From Rufibacter sp. LB8 (lineage in GTDB: Bacteria; Bacteroidota; Bacteroidia; Cytophagales; Hymenobacteraceae), in NCBI RefSeq assembly GCF_014876185.1, contig NZ_JADALJ010000001.1, positions 1,717,501 through 1,781,500 of the forward strand: DNA of 64,000 nucleotides, given 5' to 3'. A program made the translations under genes and the position numbers. This document shows, one piece after another, positions 35,166 to 44,232 of this stretch. Each line of letters begins with the position of its first letter. Position 1 is the stretch's first letter. The notes beneath the pieces are model-generated. The model saw only the letters and a list, made by a program, of their open reading frames with translations, made no database searches and was not told the origin of the DNA.

Positions 35166-36579
35166 GTTTGGTTGGGTGGTTAGGTGCTGTGCCATGCATA
35201 GATGCGTCTGGGTTGTGCGTGTGGCTTACGCCGCTAGACGACTTCAAGATTGATTTCACCTCTGCCATGTTCACAACTGGAAAGAATTTGGCAAAGAGAA
35301 GGAATAAAGTAAAGAACAAGCCCATGGTGCCCACATAGATACCTACGTCAATGGCGGTAGGCGAGAACATTACCCAGCTAGATGGCAAGAAGTCACGGTG
35401 CAAGGAAGTCACAATGATCACGAAGCGCTCAAACCACATACCAATGTTCACAAAGATAGAGATGATGAACGTGGCGGTTAAGCTTCTCCGGATAGAACGG
35501 AACCAGAATAACTGAGGTGTGATCACGTTACAGGTCATCATGGACCAATACGCCCACCAGTAAGGGCCCGTTGCCCGGTTAATGAAGGCATACTGCTCAT
35601 ATTCCACACCGGAGTACCAGGCAATAAAGAACTCTGTGATATACGCTACCCCTACAATAGAGCCTGTTAAGGTGATTACCTTGTTCATGGATTCTACGTG
35701 CTCCAGCGTAATGTAATCCTCCAGCTTAAATACTTTGCGGGTAATGATCATCAAGGTCAATACCATGGCAAAACCAGAGAAGATAGCCCCTGCCACAAAG
35801 TAAGGAGGGAAAATGGTGGTGTGCCAACCTGGTATCACAGACGTGGCAAAGTCCATAGATACAATGGTGTGAACCGAAAGTACCAGTGGCGTTGCTAAAC
35901 CAGCCAGAATCAAAGACACCGTCTCATACCGTGACCAATGCTTGGCAGAACCGGTCCAGTTCATGCTTAACAGGGCATACGCTCTGCGGGCAATAGGACC
36001 AGTGGCTCTGTCTCTAATGGTAGCGAAGTCAGGAATAAGGCCAATGTACCAGAATACCAGTGATACTGAGAAATAAGTACTGATCGCGAACACGTCCCAA
36101 AGAAGCGGTGAGTTAAAGTTCACCCAGAGAGAACCAAACGTGTTTGGCAAAGGAAGTACCCAATACGCTAACCATGGCCGGCCCATGTGCAATACCGGAA
36201 ACATGGCCGCACAGATTACCGCAAAGATGGTCATCGCCTCGGCTGCCCGGTTAATGGAGGTTCTCCACTTCTGACGGAACAACAACAAGATGGCGGAGAT
36301 AAGCGTACCGGCGTGGCCAATACCTACCCACCATACGAAGTTGGTGATATCCCATGCCCAACCTACGGTTTTATTCAAACCCCACTCGCCAATACCATAC
36401 CAGAGGGTGCGGTAAACGGAATAAAGGAATATACCGAGAAAAACCAGAGAAACCCCCAGGGCCATCATCCAACGGATGTTCGGCTTGGCTTCCACCTGCC
36501 GGCATACGTCTTCCGTGATGTCTGCATAAGTTTTACCCCCGGTTACTAGGGGCTCTCTTATCGGAGATACGTGCTGCAT
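35158..36579 (-). CDS. actC: Alternative Complex III subunit ActC (NrfD-like)
   Basis: 473-residue membrane protein with about ten helices. NrfD/PsrC-type fold that contains the quinol site facing Act[19 protein letters not shown] and [33 protein letters not shown] are family signatures with conserved His and Asp residues in the membrane. Ends in a short His-rich tail. It sits between actB and actD. Confidence 0.94.
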   Translation of the reverse strand: MQHVSPIREPLVTGGKTYADITEDVCRQVEAKPNIRWMMALGVSLVFLGIFLYSVYRTLWYGIGEWGLNKTVGWAWDITNFVWWVGIGHAGTLISAILLLFRQKWRTSINRAAEAMTIFAVICAAMFPVLHMGRPWLAYWVLPLPNTFGSLWVNFNSPLLWDVFAISTYFSVSLVFWYIGLIPDFATIRDRATGPIARRAYALLSMNWTGSAKHWSRYETVSLILAGLATPLVLSVHTIVSMDFATSVIPGWHTTIFPPYFVAGAIFSGFAMVLTLMIITRKVFKLEDYITLEHVESMNKVITLTGSIVGVAYITEFFIAWYSGVEYEQYAFINRATGPYWWAYWSMMTCNVITPQLFWFRSIRRSLTATFIISIFVNIGMWFERFVIIVTSLHRDFLPSSWVMFSPTAIDVGIYVGTMGLFFTLFLLFAKFFPVVNMAEVKSILKSSSGVSHTHNPDASMHGTAPNHPTKHD

Positions 36580-36597
36580 ATATCTTTCTGTGTTAAA

Positions 36598-39500
36598 TTA
36601 AGCTTGGTTTCTGATTTTGGTTAAGTAGGTCACGTTTGGCTGAGTGTTCAGCTCTTCCAGTACGTGGAAGGCACGTTCTCCTTTTTCGCGGTTCAGGATC
36701 TTAGAGATCTGGCTGTTTTGATCCAGCATGTCCCCAAAGATGATGGCGTTGGTTGGGCAAGCCTGCGCACAAGCGGTCACAATCTCTCCATCTACCGGAC
36801 GGCGGCTTTCTTTCTTCGCCTCCAATTTACCGTACTGAATACGCTGCACGCAGAAAGAGCATTTCTCCATTACCCCGCGTGACCGTACGGTTACGTCTGG
36901 GTTCAAGACCATTTTGCCCAAATCATTGTTCATCTGGTAGTCAAACTTCTCGTTGTTGGCGTAGTTGAACCAGTTAAACCGGCGCACTTTGTACGGACAG
37001 TTGTTGGCGCAATAACGGGTACCCACGCAACGGTTATACACCATTTGGTTCAAACCTTCAGTGCTGTGCATAGTAGCGGCAACCGGACAAACTGTCTCAC
37101 ATGGTGCGTGGTTACAGTGCTGGCAAAGCATAGGCTGGAAAATCACCGAAGGATTCTCTGACGGATTCTCCATTTTCTCAAACCCACCGTCTTCACGGGT
37201 GGCGTTGCTGCTGTAATAGCGGTCAATACGCAACCAGTGCATTTCACGACGGTTCAACACTTCTTGCTTGCCTACTACAGGAACGTTGTTTTCTACCTGG
37301 CAACCAATAGTACAAGACCCGCAGCCAATACAAGAGTTCAGGTCAATGACCATACCCCAATGGTGGTTCTTATACTCGTAATCTTGCCAAAGCGATATTT
37401 TCTGCGGAGACTGCGGTCCATCTGGCGTGGCAATCTTAATATATTCGGTAACGCTCTTAGGATCTTTCTTGTAGTTGGCCAGGGTATTTTCCTGTACTAC
37501 AATACGGCCCATTACGGTGTGGTGCGTCTGGGTTTGGGCAATTGGCTTGTCAACGCCTGCTTTCTCTACCGTTACTACATTAGAGAACAAGATCTGGTCT
37601 CCGGAAACGGTTGCCAGCGGGTACACATTGGCACCTACGTTGTTGGCCGCCTGGCCTGCATGCGTACGACCATACCCAATAGCGATACCAATAGATCCTG
37701 GCGCTTGGCCTGGTTGAATCAGAACCGGCAATTCAATAGTCTTGCCTTTGGCGGTCACACGTACCACATCATTCTGCTCAATTTCCTTGGCTACGGCATC
37801 AGCTTGTGACATGGTCACATAGTTATCCCAGGTAGCTTTGGTGGTTGGGTCAGACATTTCCTGCAACCATGGGTTGTTAGAGTGCTGTCCGGCGCCAATA
37901 CCTACTTTCTCGTAGATAGCCAGTTCAAAACTGTTACCAGAGGCCTTGCTGGTTTTGTTAATGCTTACCGCTGCCGCGGCTAAAGTCATAGGGGCAGCAG
38001 GAGCAGTTGGCTCGTTGGCACCGGTGGTACCAGTGGCCACGCCATCATGCACTACCTTGTCCCAGGCGGCGCCGTTTCCGGCAATGCCAGACCAGGTACG
38101 TTGAATGGTAGTATAGAAATCAGAAGTAGAACCAGCCCATTTCAGAAGCGAATCCTGAGCTTGTCTGGTATTGAAGATGGTAGTTATGGTAGGCTGAGCC
38201 AAGCTTAAGAAACCTCTTTTGGCTTCATAGTCATTCCAGGACTCCAGGAAGTGGCTGTCTGGGCAGATGTAGTCCGCTAAATGGGCCGTTTCATCAGCAC
38301 GGTCTGCGAAAGAGATTTTTACGCCTACTTTCTTCAAGCCGCTCACTACTTGTTGGCTCAACGGGTGGTCATACACAGGGTTGGCTCCGTAGAAAATGAC
38401 GGCGCCAACGCTTCCGTTGTTCATGTCATTCACCAAACGCACCATGCGGGCATCATCGCCCTGGCGTACGTAAGAAGGAACCGCTGTATTGATGGTAGTG
38501 CCGTCAGCGCCTAAAGCTCTGTTGATAGCGGTTACCAAGGTTTGTACCGCTGGGTCATTTGAATCAGAGACTACCAAGGCAGCACCGCGGTTGGCGAGCA
38601 ATTCTTTGGCAGCGGCATCAATTTGCTTGGCAGCGGCCGCATTGGGAGCCTGAATGGCTTCTGCCCCGGTTCCGCCGGCTACTCTGTTGTAAAGAGCAGC
38701 CACCACAGATCCATACTCAGATGGTTTCACCGGCACGCGTACATCAGCGTTAGCACCTGTCAAAGACAGGAAGCTCTCAAACTGAATGTGGCGCGACATG
38801 TTAGGATTGTCTGCCGTTACCTTGCGGTTGGTGATATATTGCTTGGAGTATTCTACCGGTGAAATCCAGGAACCCAGGAAGTCAGCGCCAATAGAAACAA
38901 TAACTCTGGCTTTGCTGAAATCATAGCCTGGTACCAATCCGCCGTTCGCTCTTAACAAAGCAGAGGCAGAATGGGCATCATAGGTTACGTGCTCAAAGGC
39001 TGGGAACTGTGCCCCAAACTCTCTGATCACGGTTTTAGTGCTAGGGCTGATGATGGTATTAGAAACCAGCACCACGCGGCCTTGCACTCCTGTTAATTTT
39101 GTTCTGATTTCCTGGTCAATTTTCTCCCAGGTTGTGTCTTGCCACTGATCCTCTCCTTTTCTGATGGATGGCGCTTTTAGACGGTTGTTGTCATAAAGGC
39201 TCAACAGAGAAGCTTGGGTACGGGCGTGCGTACCGCCGGCAGTGATGGGTGAAAGCGTGTTGCCTTCAATTTTGATAGGTCTACCTTCCCGGGTCTTTAC
39301 CAAGATAGGGTTGTAGATATCTCCCATGAAATAAGTAGACGCGTACCAGTTAGGCACACCCGGCTCTACTTCTTCTGGTTTGTTCAGATATGGGATTGCC
39401 TTCCGTACCGGAGCCTCACAGGAAGCCAGCGTTGCCGCCGCTACCCCAAAACCCAATAACTTTAAGAAATCACGTCTGGGCGCAACGGGAGTAGAAGCAT

Positions 39501-39621
39501 CTCCTCCGCTTGTCTCGCTTACTGGCAGGAATTCAGGAAACTCGTTATGAGCATGCTTCTGGAATTCCGGAGTGTTGTTTAACTCCTCTACCCCTCTCCA
39601 GTATTTAATTGTTTCTTGCAT
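36598..39621 (-). CDS. actB: Alternative Complex III subunit ActB, iron-sulfur subunit fused to a molybdopterin-like domain
   Basis: About 1007 residues. Near the N-terminus a Tat-like sequence (PRRDFLKLLGFGVAAATLASC) ends at a lipobox Cys. The central part resembles a molybdopterin oxidoreductase domain that in this family lacks cofactor. The C-terminal third is a four-cluster ferredoxin domain: CIGCGSCTIGCQ, CQHCNHAPCETVC, CVGTRYCANNCPYK and CSFCVQR with CAQACPTNAI. It carries electrons from the quinol site to ActA. The ATG at 39621 is preferred over the TTG nine bases upstream. Confidence 0.95.
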   Translation of the reverse strand: MQETIKYWRGVEELNNTPEFQKHAHNEFPEFLPVSETSGGDASTPVAPRRDFLKLLGFGVAAATLASCEAPVRKAIPYLNKPEEVEPGVPNWYASTYFMGDIYNPILVKTREGRPIKIEGNTLSPITAGGTHARTQASLLSLYDNNRLKAPSIRKGEDQWQDTTWEKIDQEIRTKLTGVQGRVVLVSNTIISPSTKTVIREFGAQFPAFEHVTYDAHSASALLRANGGLVPGYDFSKARVIVSIGADFLGSWISPVEYSKQYITNRKVTADNPNMSRHIQFESFLSLTGANADVRVPVKPSEYGSVVAALYNRVAGGTGAEAIQAPNAAAAKQIDAAAKELLANRGAALVVSDSNDPAVQTLVTAINRALGADGTTINTAVPSYVRQGDDARMVRLVNDMNNGSVGAVIFYGANPVYDHPLSQQVVSGLKKVGVKISFADRADETAHLADYICPDSHFLESWNDYEAKRGFLSLAQPTITTIFNTRQAQDSLLKWAGSTSDFYTTIQRTWSGIAGNGAAWDKVVHDGVATGTTGANEPTAPAAPMTLAAAAVSINKTSKASGNSFELAIYEKVGIGAGQHSNNPWLQEMSDPTTKATWDNYVTMSQADAVAKEIEQNDVVRVTAKGKTIELPVLIQPGQAPGSIGIAIGYGRTHAGQAANNVGANVYPLATVSGDQILFSNVVTVEKAGVDKPIAQTQTHHTVMGRIVVQENTLANYKKDPKSVTEYIKIATPDGPQSPQKISLWQDYEYKNHHWGMVIDLNSCIGCGSCTIGCQVENNVPVVGKQEVLNRREMHWLRIDRYYSSNATREDGGFEKMENPSENPSVIFQPMLCQHCNHAPCETVCPVAATMHSTEGLNQMVYNRCVGTRYCANNCPYKVRRFNWFNYANNEKFDYQMNNDLGKMVLNPDVTVRSRGVMEKCSFCVQRIQYGKLEAKKESRRPVDGEIVTACAQACPTNAIIFGDMLDQNSQISKILNREKGERAFHVLEELNTQPNVTYLTKIRNQA

Positions 39622-39657
39622 ATATCTCAAAAACTCAAATTCAGGATATGGAATTGA

Positions 39658-40965
39658 TTAATAGTGGCATTTTGAACACTCGGTTCCGCCGTTAGACGCC
39701 ACCACAAAGGCACCTTTAGACTGCTGCTCATGCAACTTCACCAGGTTGTCATAATAGGCGTTGCCCTCTGTGTTCATAGGCGTGTTGCGGTGACAGTCAA
39801 TACACCAGCCCATGGTCAGAGGCGAGTACTGGGCCACCACTTCCATGGTTTCAATTGGGCCGTGGCAGGTCTGGCACTCTACGCCACCCACTTTGGTGTG
39901 CTGAGAGTGGTTGAAGTACGCCAGGTCTGGCAAGTTGTGCACGCGCACCCACTCAATAGGCTTGTTGTTTTCAATAGCCCGGTAGATCTTCTGAATCTCT
40001 GGAGACTCCTTCTTGATCTGGCTATGGCAGTTCATACAGATGTTGGCCGAAGGAATGTTGGCGCTGGCGCTTTTGTAAACCGACGTATGGCAATAGTTAC
40101 AGTTAATCTGGTGGTCACCGGCGTGCAACTTATGAGAGAACGCAATAGGCTGGCGTGGCGCGTAGCCCTGCTGAATACCAATACCCATCACTTTGTCCAT
40201 GGTAAGGTCTACCAGCACTACTACTACTATAAGGCCTACCAGAATACGGACTGCTCTTGATTTGTAGATATTCGCCCAATTGGTGCGCTGTGCCAGCATT
40301 TCCTGCTCAGCACCGGTCAAATCAGATTTGTTGGCCAGGTAGTTCTTAAGAACAGAGGCAATGATCACCAATGTAATCACCAACACAATCAGCACAATAA
40401 CCAATACCACTAACAGCAAATCAATTGAACTACTGTTAACAGCACCAATTGAGTTTTCACCAGTGTTGGTGCCTGCCGTATTGCCTTCAATTCCGCCTGG
40501 TCCAGTTACGGCAGTTGGCGTCTCGCTTTCCTTTTTCATGTAGGCGATGATAGCGCCTAATTCATCATCAGAAAGAGCAAAAGATGGCATTTGCTGCTTG
40601 GCGTACTGGTTGAAGACCTCTACCGCTTGCTTGTCGCCGCTCTGGATCAAAGCACTGGAGTTCTTGATCCATTTCTTCAACCAATCATCGGTTCTTCTTT
40701 TATGTACATCTTTCAGACCGGGCCCTACAACTACATCGGTGCCCACAGAGTGACACTGCGTACAGTTGTTTTTGAAAAGGGTGCTTCCCGCGTCAATGAC
40801 ACCGGCATCTGCCCCACCGCCAGCGGCGGGAGTCTCAGAACCCGGTGTTACACCCGCAGTCCCTACCTGAGCGGCCTCTTGTGCGAATGCACTGGAAACC
40901 ACAAAGAACAAGAAGAGAAAAGGGAGTAGGAAAATGTATTTTGCTCTCTTTTTACAGCTAATCAT
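39658..40965 (-). CDS. actA: Alternative Complex III subunit ActA, multiheme cytochrome c with N-terminal cytochrome domain
   Basis: 435 residues. A signal peptide (FLLPFLFLFFVVSSAFAQ) is followed by a small cytochrome c domain (CTQCH, Cys68-His72), a TM helix near 185-207, a second near 240-260, then the five-heme ActA region: CNYCH, CMNCH, CQTCH, CIDCH and CSKCH, the last three residues from the end. That gives six CXXCH motifs, one more than the pentaheme core; the extra one is in the N-terminal fusion. First gene of the cluster, preceded by a clear promoter. Confidence 0.94.
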   Translation of the reverse strand: MISCKKRAKYIFLLPFLFLFFVVSSAFAQEAAQVGTAGVTPGSETPAAGGGADAGVIDAGSTLFKNNCTQCHSVGTDVVVGPGLKDVHKRRTDDWLKKWIKNSSALIQSGDKQAVEVFNQYAKQQMPSFALSDDELGAIIAYMKKESETPTAVTGPGGIEGNTAGTNTGENSIGAVNSSSIDLLLVVLVIVLIVLVITLVIIASVLKNYLANKSDLTGAEQEMLAQRTNWANIYKSRAVRILVGLIVVVVLVDLTMDKVMGIGIQQGYAPRQPIAFSHKLHAGDHQINCNYCHTSVYKSASANIPSANICMNCHSQIKKESPEIQKIYRAIENNKPIEWVRVHNLPDLAYFNHSQHTKVGGVECQTCHGPIETMEVVAQYSPLTMGWCIDCHRNTPMNTEGNAYYDNLVKLHEQQSKGAFVVASNGGTECSKCHY

Positions 40966-41009
40966 AGCTTAAATGTAGTGTTAAGGATGGTGAAAGTACA
41001 TTATGGGCA

Positions 41010-41040
41010 CAAATCTACTACCCTAAGTCCATTAATCAAA
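41010..41040 (-). promoter_or_regulatory. Promoter of the act-cta respiratory cluster
   Basis: Minus strand TTTG (complement of 41037-41040), exact 19-bp spacer, TAGATTTG (complement of 41010-41017). Full match to the Bacteroidota vegetative promoter. Expected start near 41003, giving a leader of about 38 nt before the actA ATG. Confidence 0.7.
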
Positions 41041-41429
41041 CACAATATTTCTTATTTTTAGATGGGTATTAGTACTGACAAAGCCCTGTCAAAAACCGCT
41101 TAAACTATTCACCACAGGCCTTTTAACCGCTATTTAGACGGTTTATAAATTACTCTTGATTGGGGCATTTTGAGGCTGCCCTTCAGCTCATTTCCATCTT
41201 AATTTGGCAGCGGCTCAGGCAAATACTGCCGGTTGGCTATTCGCTAAAGAATAGAGCAGCAGATAGTTTGCAGATTTGTGCCATTGGGGCATTTCTAAAA
41301 ACCGGTGAATCTGGGCAGCTCTCTCCTGTCACGTTTGTTCCTGTTTTGCATGGGTTTGATTTATATTTCTCTTTTCTCCGAAATCATGCTTGAACAAGGC
41401 TTATTTCTAGTTGTTGAAGAAGCTTGTTT

Positions 41430-41469
41430 CCGTTTTTGGCTTCATTTCCGGAAATGAGCCCGAAAACGG
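41430..41469. repeat. 40-bp palindromic repeat, copy 14
   Basis: CCGTTTTTGGCTTCATTT, centre CCGG, AAATGAGCCCGAAAACGG; pairing extends to flanking TTT/AAA. Confidence 0.85.
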
Positions 41470-41698
41470 AAAGACCTGTATAGCCAACTTTCTGAAGTTG
41501 TTTTACTGTAGATGGCACTTAGGCCACAGGCAGTATGACCATCGGTGCCTCGCCTCTTGAAACTGAATTGCGAATGACTGTTAAGAACGGGTTTTTGGGT
41601 AGGGGCTTTCATATGGAAACTCAGCCACGCATCGCTGTCTAACAAAGGCATCACTTCCACCCATACTATTATATATAGTATGCCCAGGAATAACCGCC

Positions 41699-41738
41699 CT
41701 GTTTTCGGGCTCATTTCTGGAAAGGAGCCCGAAAACGG
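41699..41738. repeat. 40-bp palindromic repeat, copy 15
   Basis: CTGTTTTCGGGCTCATTT, centre CTGG, AAAGGAGCCCGAAAACGG. Confidence 0.87.
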
Positions 41739-41934
41739 AAGCCCTTCTTATTATAGCTTCCTCTACGTTCGTTTACCCATTTACCAACGTGCCTTGGGCT
41801 TTGCACACCATTTATATACAGGAATGGCTGAAGCAAGCGTAACGTTATGTTGCGATGGCACCTAACCGGTGGGAAACGCTTACATGACAGAGCGTTGGGG
41901 CGATGGCGTGCCAGTTGGCCATTCCTAAACATTT

Positions 41935-41966
41935 TTTGGTTAATTCTCAGATATGGCTTACCTTTG
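41935..41966 (+). promoter_or_regulatory. Promoter of rpsF-rpsR-rplI
   Basis: TTTG at 41935-41938, 20-bp spacer, TACCTTTG at 41959-41966. The leader to the rpsF ATG is about 25-30 nt. Confidence 0.65.
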
Positions 41967-41996
41967 CCCCTTCGAACCAAAATCATTTTCACACAA

Positions 41997-42368
41997 ATGA
42001 ATTTAAAAAATTACGAAGTTCTCTTCATCATGACCCCGTTACTCAACGAGGTGCAGATGCAGGAGACGGTCGAGAAGTTCAGACAGGTGCTTAAGGAAAA
42101 TAGCGCCGACATTATTCACGAGGAGAATTGGGGCTTAAAAAAATTAGCGTACCCAATACAGAAGAAGAACACCGGCTTCTATCACCTTGTAGAGTTTCAG
42201 GCTCCTACCAATGTAGTAGACATCCTGGAGCTTGCGTTCCGCAGAGATGAGAAAATCATCCGCTTTTTGACCACCGCCCTTGACAAGCACGCTATTGCTT
42301 ACAATGAGCGCCGCAGAAAAGGTGAATTCAAATCGTCTAAAAAAGAGAAGGAGGCCGTTGCATCATGA
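41997..42368 (+). CDS. rpsF: 30S ribosomal protein S6
   Basis: 123 residues from ATG 41997: MNLKNYEVLFIMTP opens as S6, with ENWGLKKLAYPIQKKNTGFY and the basic Lys-rich tail (KGEFKSSKKEKEAVAS). Binds 16S rRNA with S18 in the 30S platform. The longer frame from 41847 runs through the promoter and is not used. The stop overlaps rpsR by 4 bp. Confidence 0.96.
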   Translation: MNLKNYEVLFIMTPLLNEVQMQETVEKFRQVLKENSADIIHEENWGLKKLAYPIQKKNTGFYHLVEFQAPTNVVDILELAFRRDEKIIRFLTTALDKHAIAYNERRRKGEFKSSKKEKEAVAS

Positions 42369-42616
42369 GTTTAGTAAACGAAAAAATCCACAAGCAGGAC
42401 ACGCGTAAAAAATACTGCCGTTTCAAGAAAAACGGAATCCAGTACATTGATTACAAAGACGGTAACTTCTTATTGAAGTTTGTGAACGAGCAAGGCAAAC
42501 TGTTGCCGCGACGTTTAACTGGAACCAGCTTAAAATTCCAGCGCCGCGTGTCTCAGGCCGTTGCCAGAGCCCGCCACTTGGCAATTTTGCCTTATGTAAC
42601 AGATTCTTTAAAATAA
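42365..42616 (+). CDS. rpsR: 30S ribosomal protein S18
   Basis: 83 residues; YCRFKKNGIQYIDYKDGNFLLKF and LLPRRLTGTSLKFQRRVSQAVARARHLAILPY are the S18 signatures. Partner of S6 on the 30S platform. Starts inside the rpsF stop (ATGA). Confidence 0.97.
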   Translation: MSLVNEKIHKQDTRKKYCRFKKNGIQYIDYKDGNFLLKFVNEQGKLLPRRLTGTSLKFQRRVSQAVARARHLAILPYVTDSLK

Positions 42617-42623
42617 GGAGGTA
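42616..42623 (+). promoter_or_regulatory. Shine-Dalgarno site of rplI
   Basis: AAGGAGGT ends 6 bases before the rplI ATG. Most other genes in the window show no such site. Confidence 0.6.
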
Positions 42624-42629
42624 ACCCAG

Positions 42630-43073
42630 ATGGAAATTATTCTGAAAGATGACGTGAAAGGCGTTGGCTACAAAAACGATATTGTTGACGTGAAGCCAGG
42701 TTATGGCCGTAACTATTTGATCCCACAGGGCCTGGCTGAAATGGCTACCCCGTCGGCTCGTAAAGTTGTGGCTGAGAACGTTCGCCAAGCTGCCCACAAA
42801 GCAGACAAAATACAGAAAGACGCCCAAGACCTGGCTAACCGCATTGGTGACACCTTGTTGGAAATCCCTGCCAAAGCAGGTGAGACCGGCAAAATCTTTG
42901 GTGCCGTTACTACCGGTCAGGTAGCCGAGGCCTTGAAAGCCCTTGGGTATGACGTAGACCGCAAGCGTGTTGACTTTGACCAGGAGGTTAAATCTCTGGG
43001 CGAGTACACCGCTACCTTGAACCTGCACAAAGAAGTGAAACACCAGGTTCGTTTCAACGTGGTGGCTGCCTAA
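42630..43073 (+). CDS. rplI: 50S ribosomal protein L9
   Basis: 147 residues. MEIILKDDVKGVGYKNDIVDVKPGYGRNYLIPQGLA is the L9 N-terminal domain that binds 23S rRNA; a helical linker (NVRQAAHKADKIQKDAQDLANR) leads to the C-terminal domain. A good ribosome binding site, AAGGAGG, is at 42616-42622, notable because most genes in this phylum lack one. Third gene of the S6-S18-L9 operon. Confidence 0.97.
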   Translation: MEIILKDDVKGVGYKNDIVDVKPGYGRNYLIPQGLAEMATPSARKVVAENVRQAAHKADKIQKDAQDLANRIGDTLLEIPAKAGETGKIFGAVTTGQVAEALKALGYDVDRKRVDFDQEVKSLGEYTATLNLHKEVKHQVRFNVVAA

Positions 43074-43096
43074 GGTTCCCATTCACAAGCATGTAC

Positions 43097-43132
43097 ACAT
43101 CCTGCTGCACCCGGTGCGGCAGGATGTTTTGT
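43097..43132 (+). terminator. Terminator after rplI
   Basis: Stem ACATCCTGCTGCAC (43097-43110) with GTGCGGCAGGATGT (43114-43127), loop CCG, one wobble pair, then TTTGTTTT. Confidence 0.85.
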
Positions 43133-43156
43133 TTTCACCCCATCCCTCCTATCCCC

Positions 43157-43831
43157 ATGCCGCACTACCAGGTCATTTTGTTTGATTTTGACGGAACGCT
43201 CTGCGCTACCCAAGCCTCCATTATCTATACTTTCCAGAAAACCTTTGCCCAGCGCGGCGCGCCTATTCCTACGGAGGAGGCTATTATACATGGAATTACA
43301 TCAGGCGTGACGTTGGTTGAATTTCTGCCATTTCTGTACCCGCCGCTTCTGCACGTGCCGCCCACTGAGTTACAGGATTGGGTACAGCACTACCGCAACT
43401 TGTACAGCCAGGAAGGCGCGGCCTACACAACCCTGTTCCCCGGCGCTAAGGCGCTGTTACAGCAGTTACGGCAACAAGGCCTTGTCTGCGTGGTGCTCAG
43501 CAACAAAGGCCAGCAGGCCATTGAGGAAGCGCTGGCGCATTTTGGATTGGCCTCTAACTTTGACCTTGTCATCGGTGACAACCCGGCCTTGCCCCTGCCA
43601 AAGAAACCTGATCCGGCCGCCTTTCTGCAGGTGATCCAGCCCCGTTACCCGCACGTGCCGCCCTCAGGTTTTCTGATGGTTGGCGACACCCAGGCAGACT
43701 TGGCCTTCGCCCAAAACGCTGGCATTGACGCTTGCTGGGCTGCCTTTGGCTATGGTGATGTGGAAGCCTGCCACTTGGCCTGTCCTAAATTTACCATTGA
43801 CGAATTGGGTCAGTTGTTGGCGTTGGTGTAA
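43157..43831 (+). CDS. HAD-family hydrolase, phosphoglycolate phosphatase-like
   Basis: 224 residues from ATG 43157. Motif I is FDFDGTLC (nucleophile Asp10, acid/base Asp12), motif II is VLSNKG, motif III Lys in KKPDPAAF, motif IV MVGDTQADLAFAQNAG. The cap domain is helical (type C1). This set resembles phosphoglycolate phosphatase (Gph)/PPi hydrolases; the substrate cannot be named with confidence. The longer frame from 43091 includes the rplI terminator stem, so it is not used. Confidence 0.88.
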   Translation: MPHYQVILFDFDGTLCATQASIIYTFQKTFAQRGAPIPTEEAIIHGITSGVTLVEFLPFLYPPLLHVPPTELQDWVQHYRNLYSQEGAAYTTLFPGAKALLQQLRQQGLVCVVLSNKGQQAIEEALAHFGLASNFDLVIGDNPALPLPKKPDPAAFLQVIQPRYPHVPPSGFLMVGDTQADLAFAQNAGIDACWAAFGYGDVEACHLACPKFTIDELGQLLALV

Positions 43832-43918
43832 AGATTTGACCTACCTGTCCCACCTAAGACAGGAAAAGCCACGGCTCAATTTAATGGAGAGTTTTTGGTT
43901 ATGCCGAGGCAATGCGTA

Positions 43919-43955
43919 AGAGACAAGGCGGTGCCTGGTCTCTACAGTTTTTTTT
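43919..43955 (+). terminator. Terminator after the HAD hydrolase gene
   Basis: Stem AGAGACAAGGC (43919-43929) with GCCTGGTCTCT (43933-43943), one mismatch, then ACAG and eight T. The last T begins palindrome copy 16. Confidence 0.7.
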
Positions 43956-43994
43956 CGTTTTTGGCTTCATTTTCAGAAATGAGCCCGAAAACGG
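43955..43994. repeat. 40-bp palindromic repeat, copy 16
   Basis: TCGTTTTTGGCTTCATTT, centre TCAG, AAATGAGCCCGAAAACGG. Confidence 0.82.
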
Positions 43995-44052
43995 AAAAAG
44001 TCAACCATCTACCTTTTCACGCGAAAAGCAGTTTTTACTTAACTTAGCCTCA

Positions 44053-44212
44053 GAGCTTGTTTAAAATTTGATTTTGCAAGCGAAAATTGGGAGCGAAAGG
44101 TTCTGGCGAAGCGTTTTTTGAGCAGCATAGCAGCGCTATGGTGAGAAAAAAAGGCAAAGTCAGGTTCTTTTGATATCAGTTTGCAGCGCGAAAGACAATT
44201 TTAAACATGCTC
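44053..44212 (-). mobile_element. MITE-like element, copy A (160 bp)
   Basis: Terminal inverted repeats GAGCTTGTTTAAA (44053-44065) and TTTAAACATGCTC (44200-44212). Flanked by a 3-bp direct repeat TCA (44050-44052 and 44213-44215). No coding capacity. It is the reverse complement of a second 160-bp copy at 57179-57338 at most positions, including the hairpin-like GCAGCATAGCAGCGCTATG core. TNA target duplication and GAG ends are as in the IS1031 group of the IS5 family, which suggests mobilisation by such a transposase. Confidence 0.85.
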
Positions 44213-44232
44213 TCAATCCAATATCACCAACC

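Larger units (their letters stand above)
40966..41996. other. 1-kb intergenic region between divergent actA and rpsF
   Basis: Holds the actA promoter (41010-41040), two palindromic repeats (41430-41469 and 41699-41738) and the rpsF promoter (41935-41966). Open frames of 60-95 codons are present but have no signal peptides, family motifs or start context, and several read through the palindromes. I see no gene. Confidence 0.65.
43832..44232. other. Intergenic region holding terminator, palindrome and MITE copy A
   Basis: No gene. Contains a terminator (43919-43955), palindrome copy 16 (43955-43994) and a 160-bp MITE-like element (44053-44212). Confidence 0.8.

Noticed and set aside
44170-44232. 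Upstream extension of the GSCFA frame
   Set aside because: The first residues come from the MITE end; the ATG at 44233 fits the domain.
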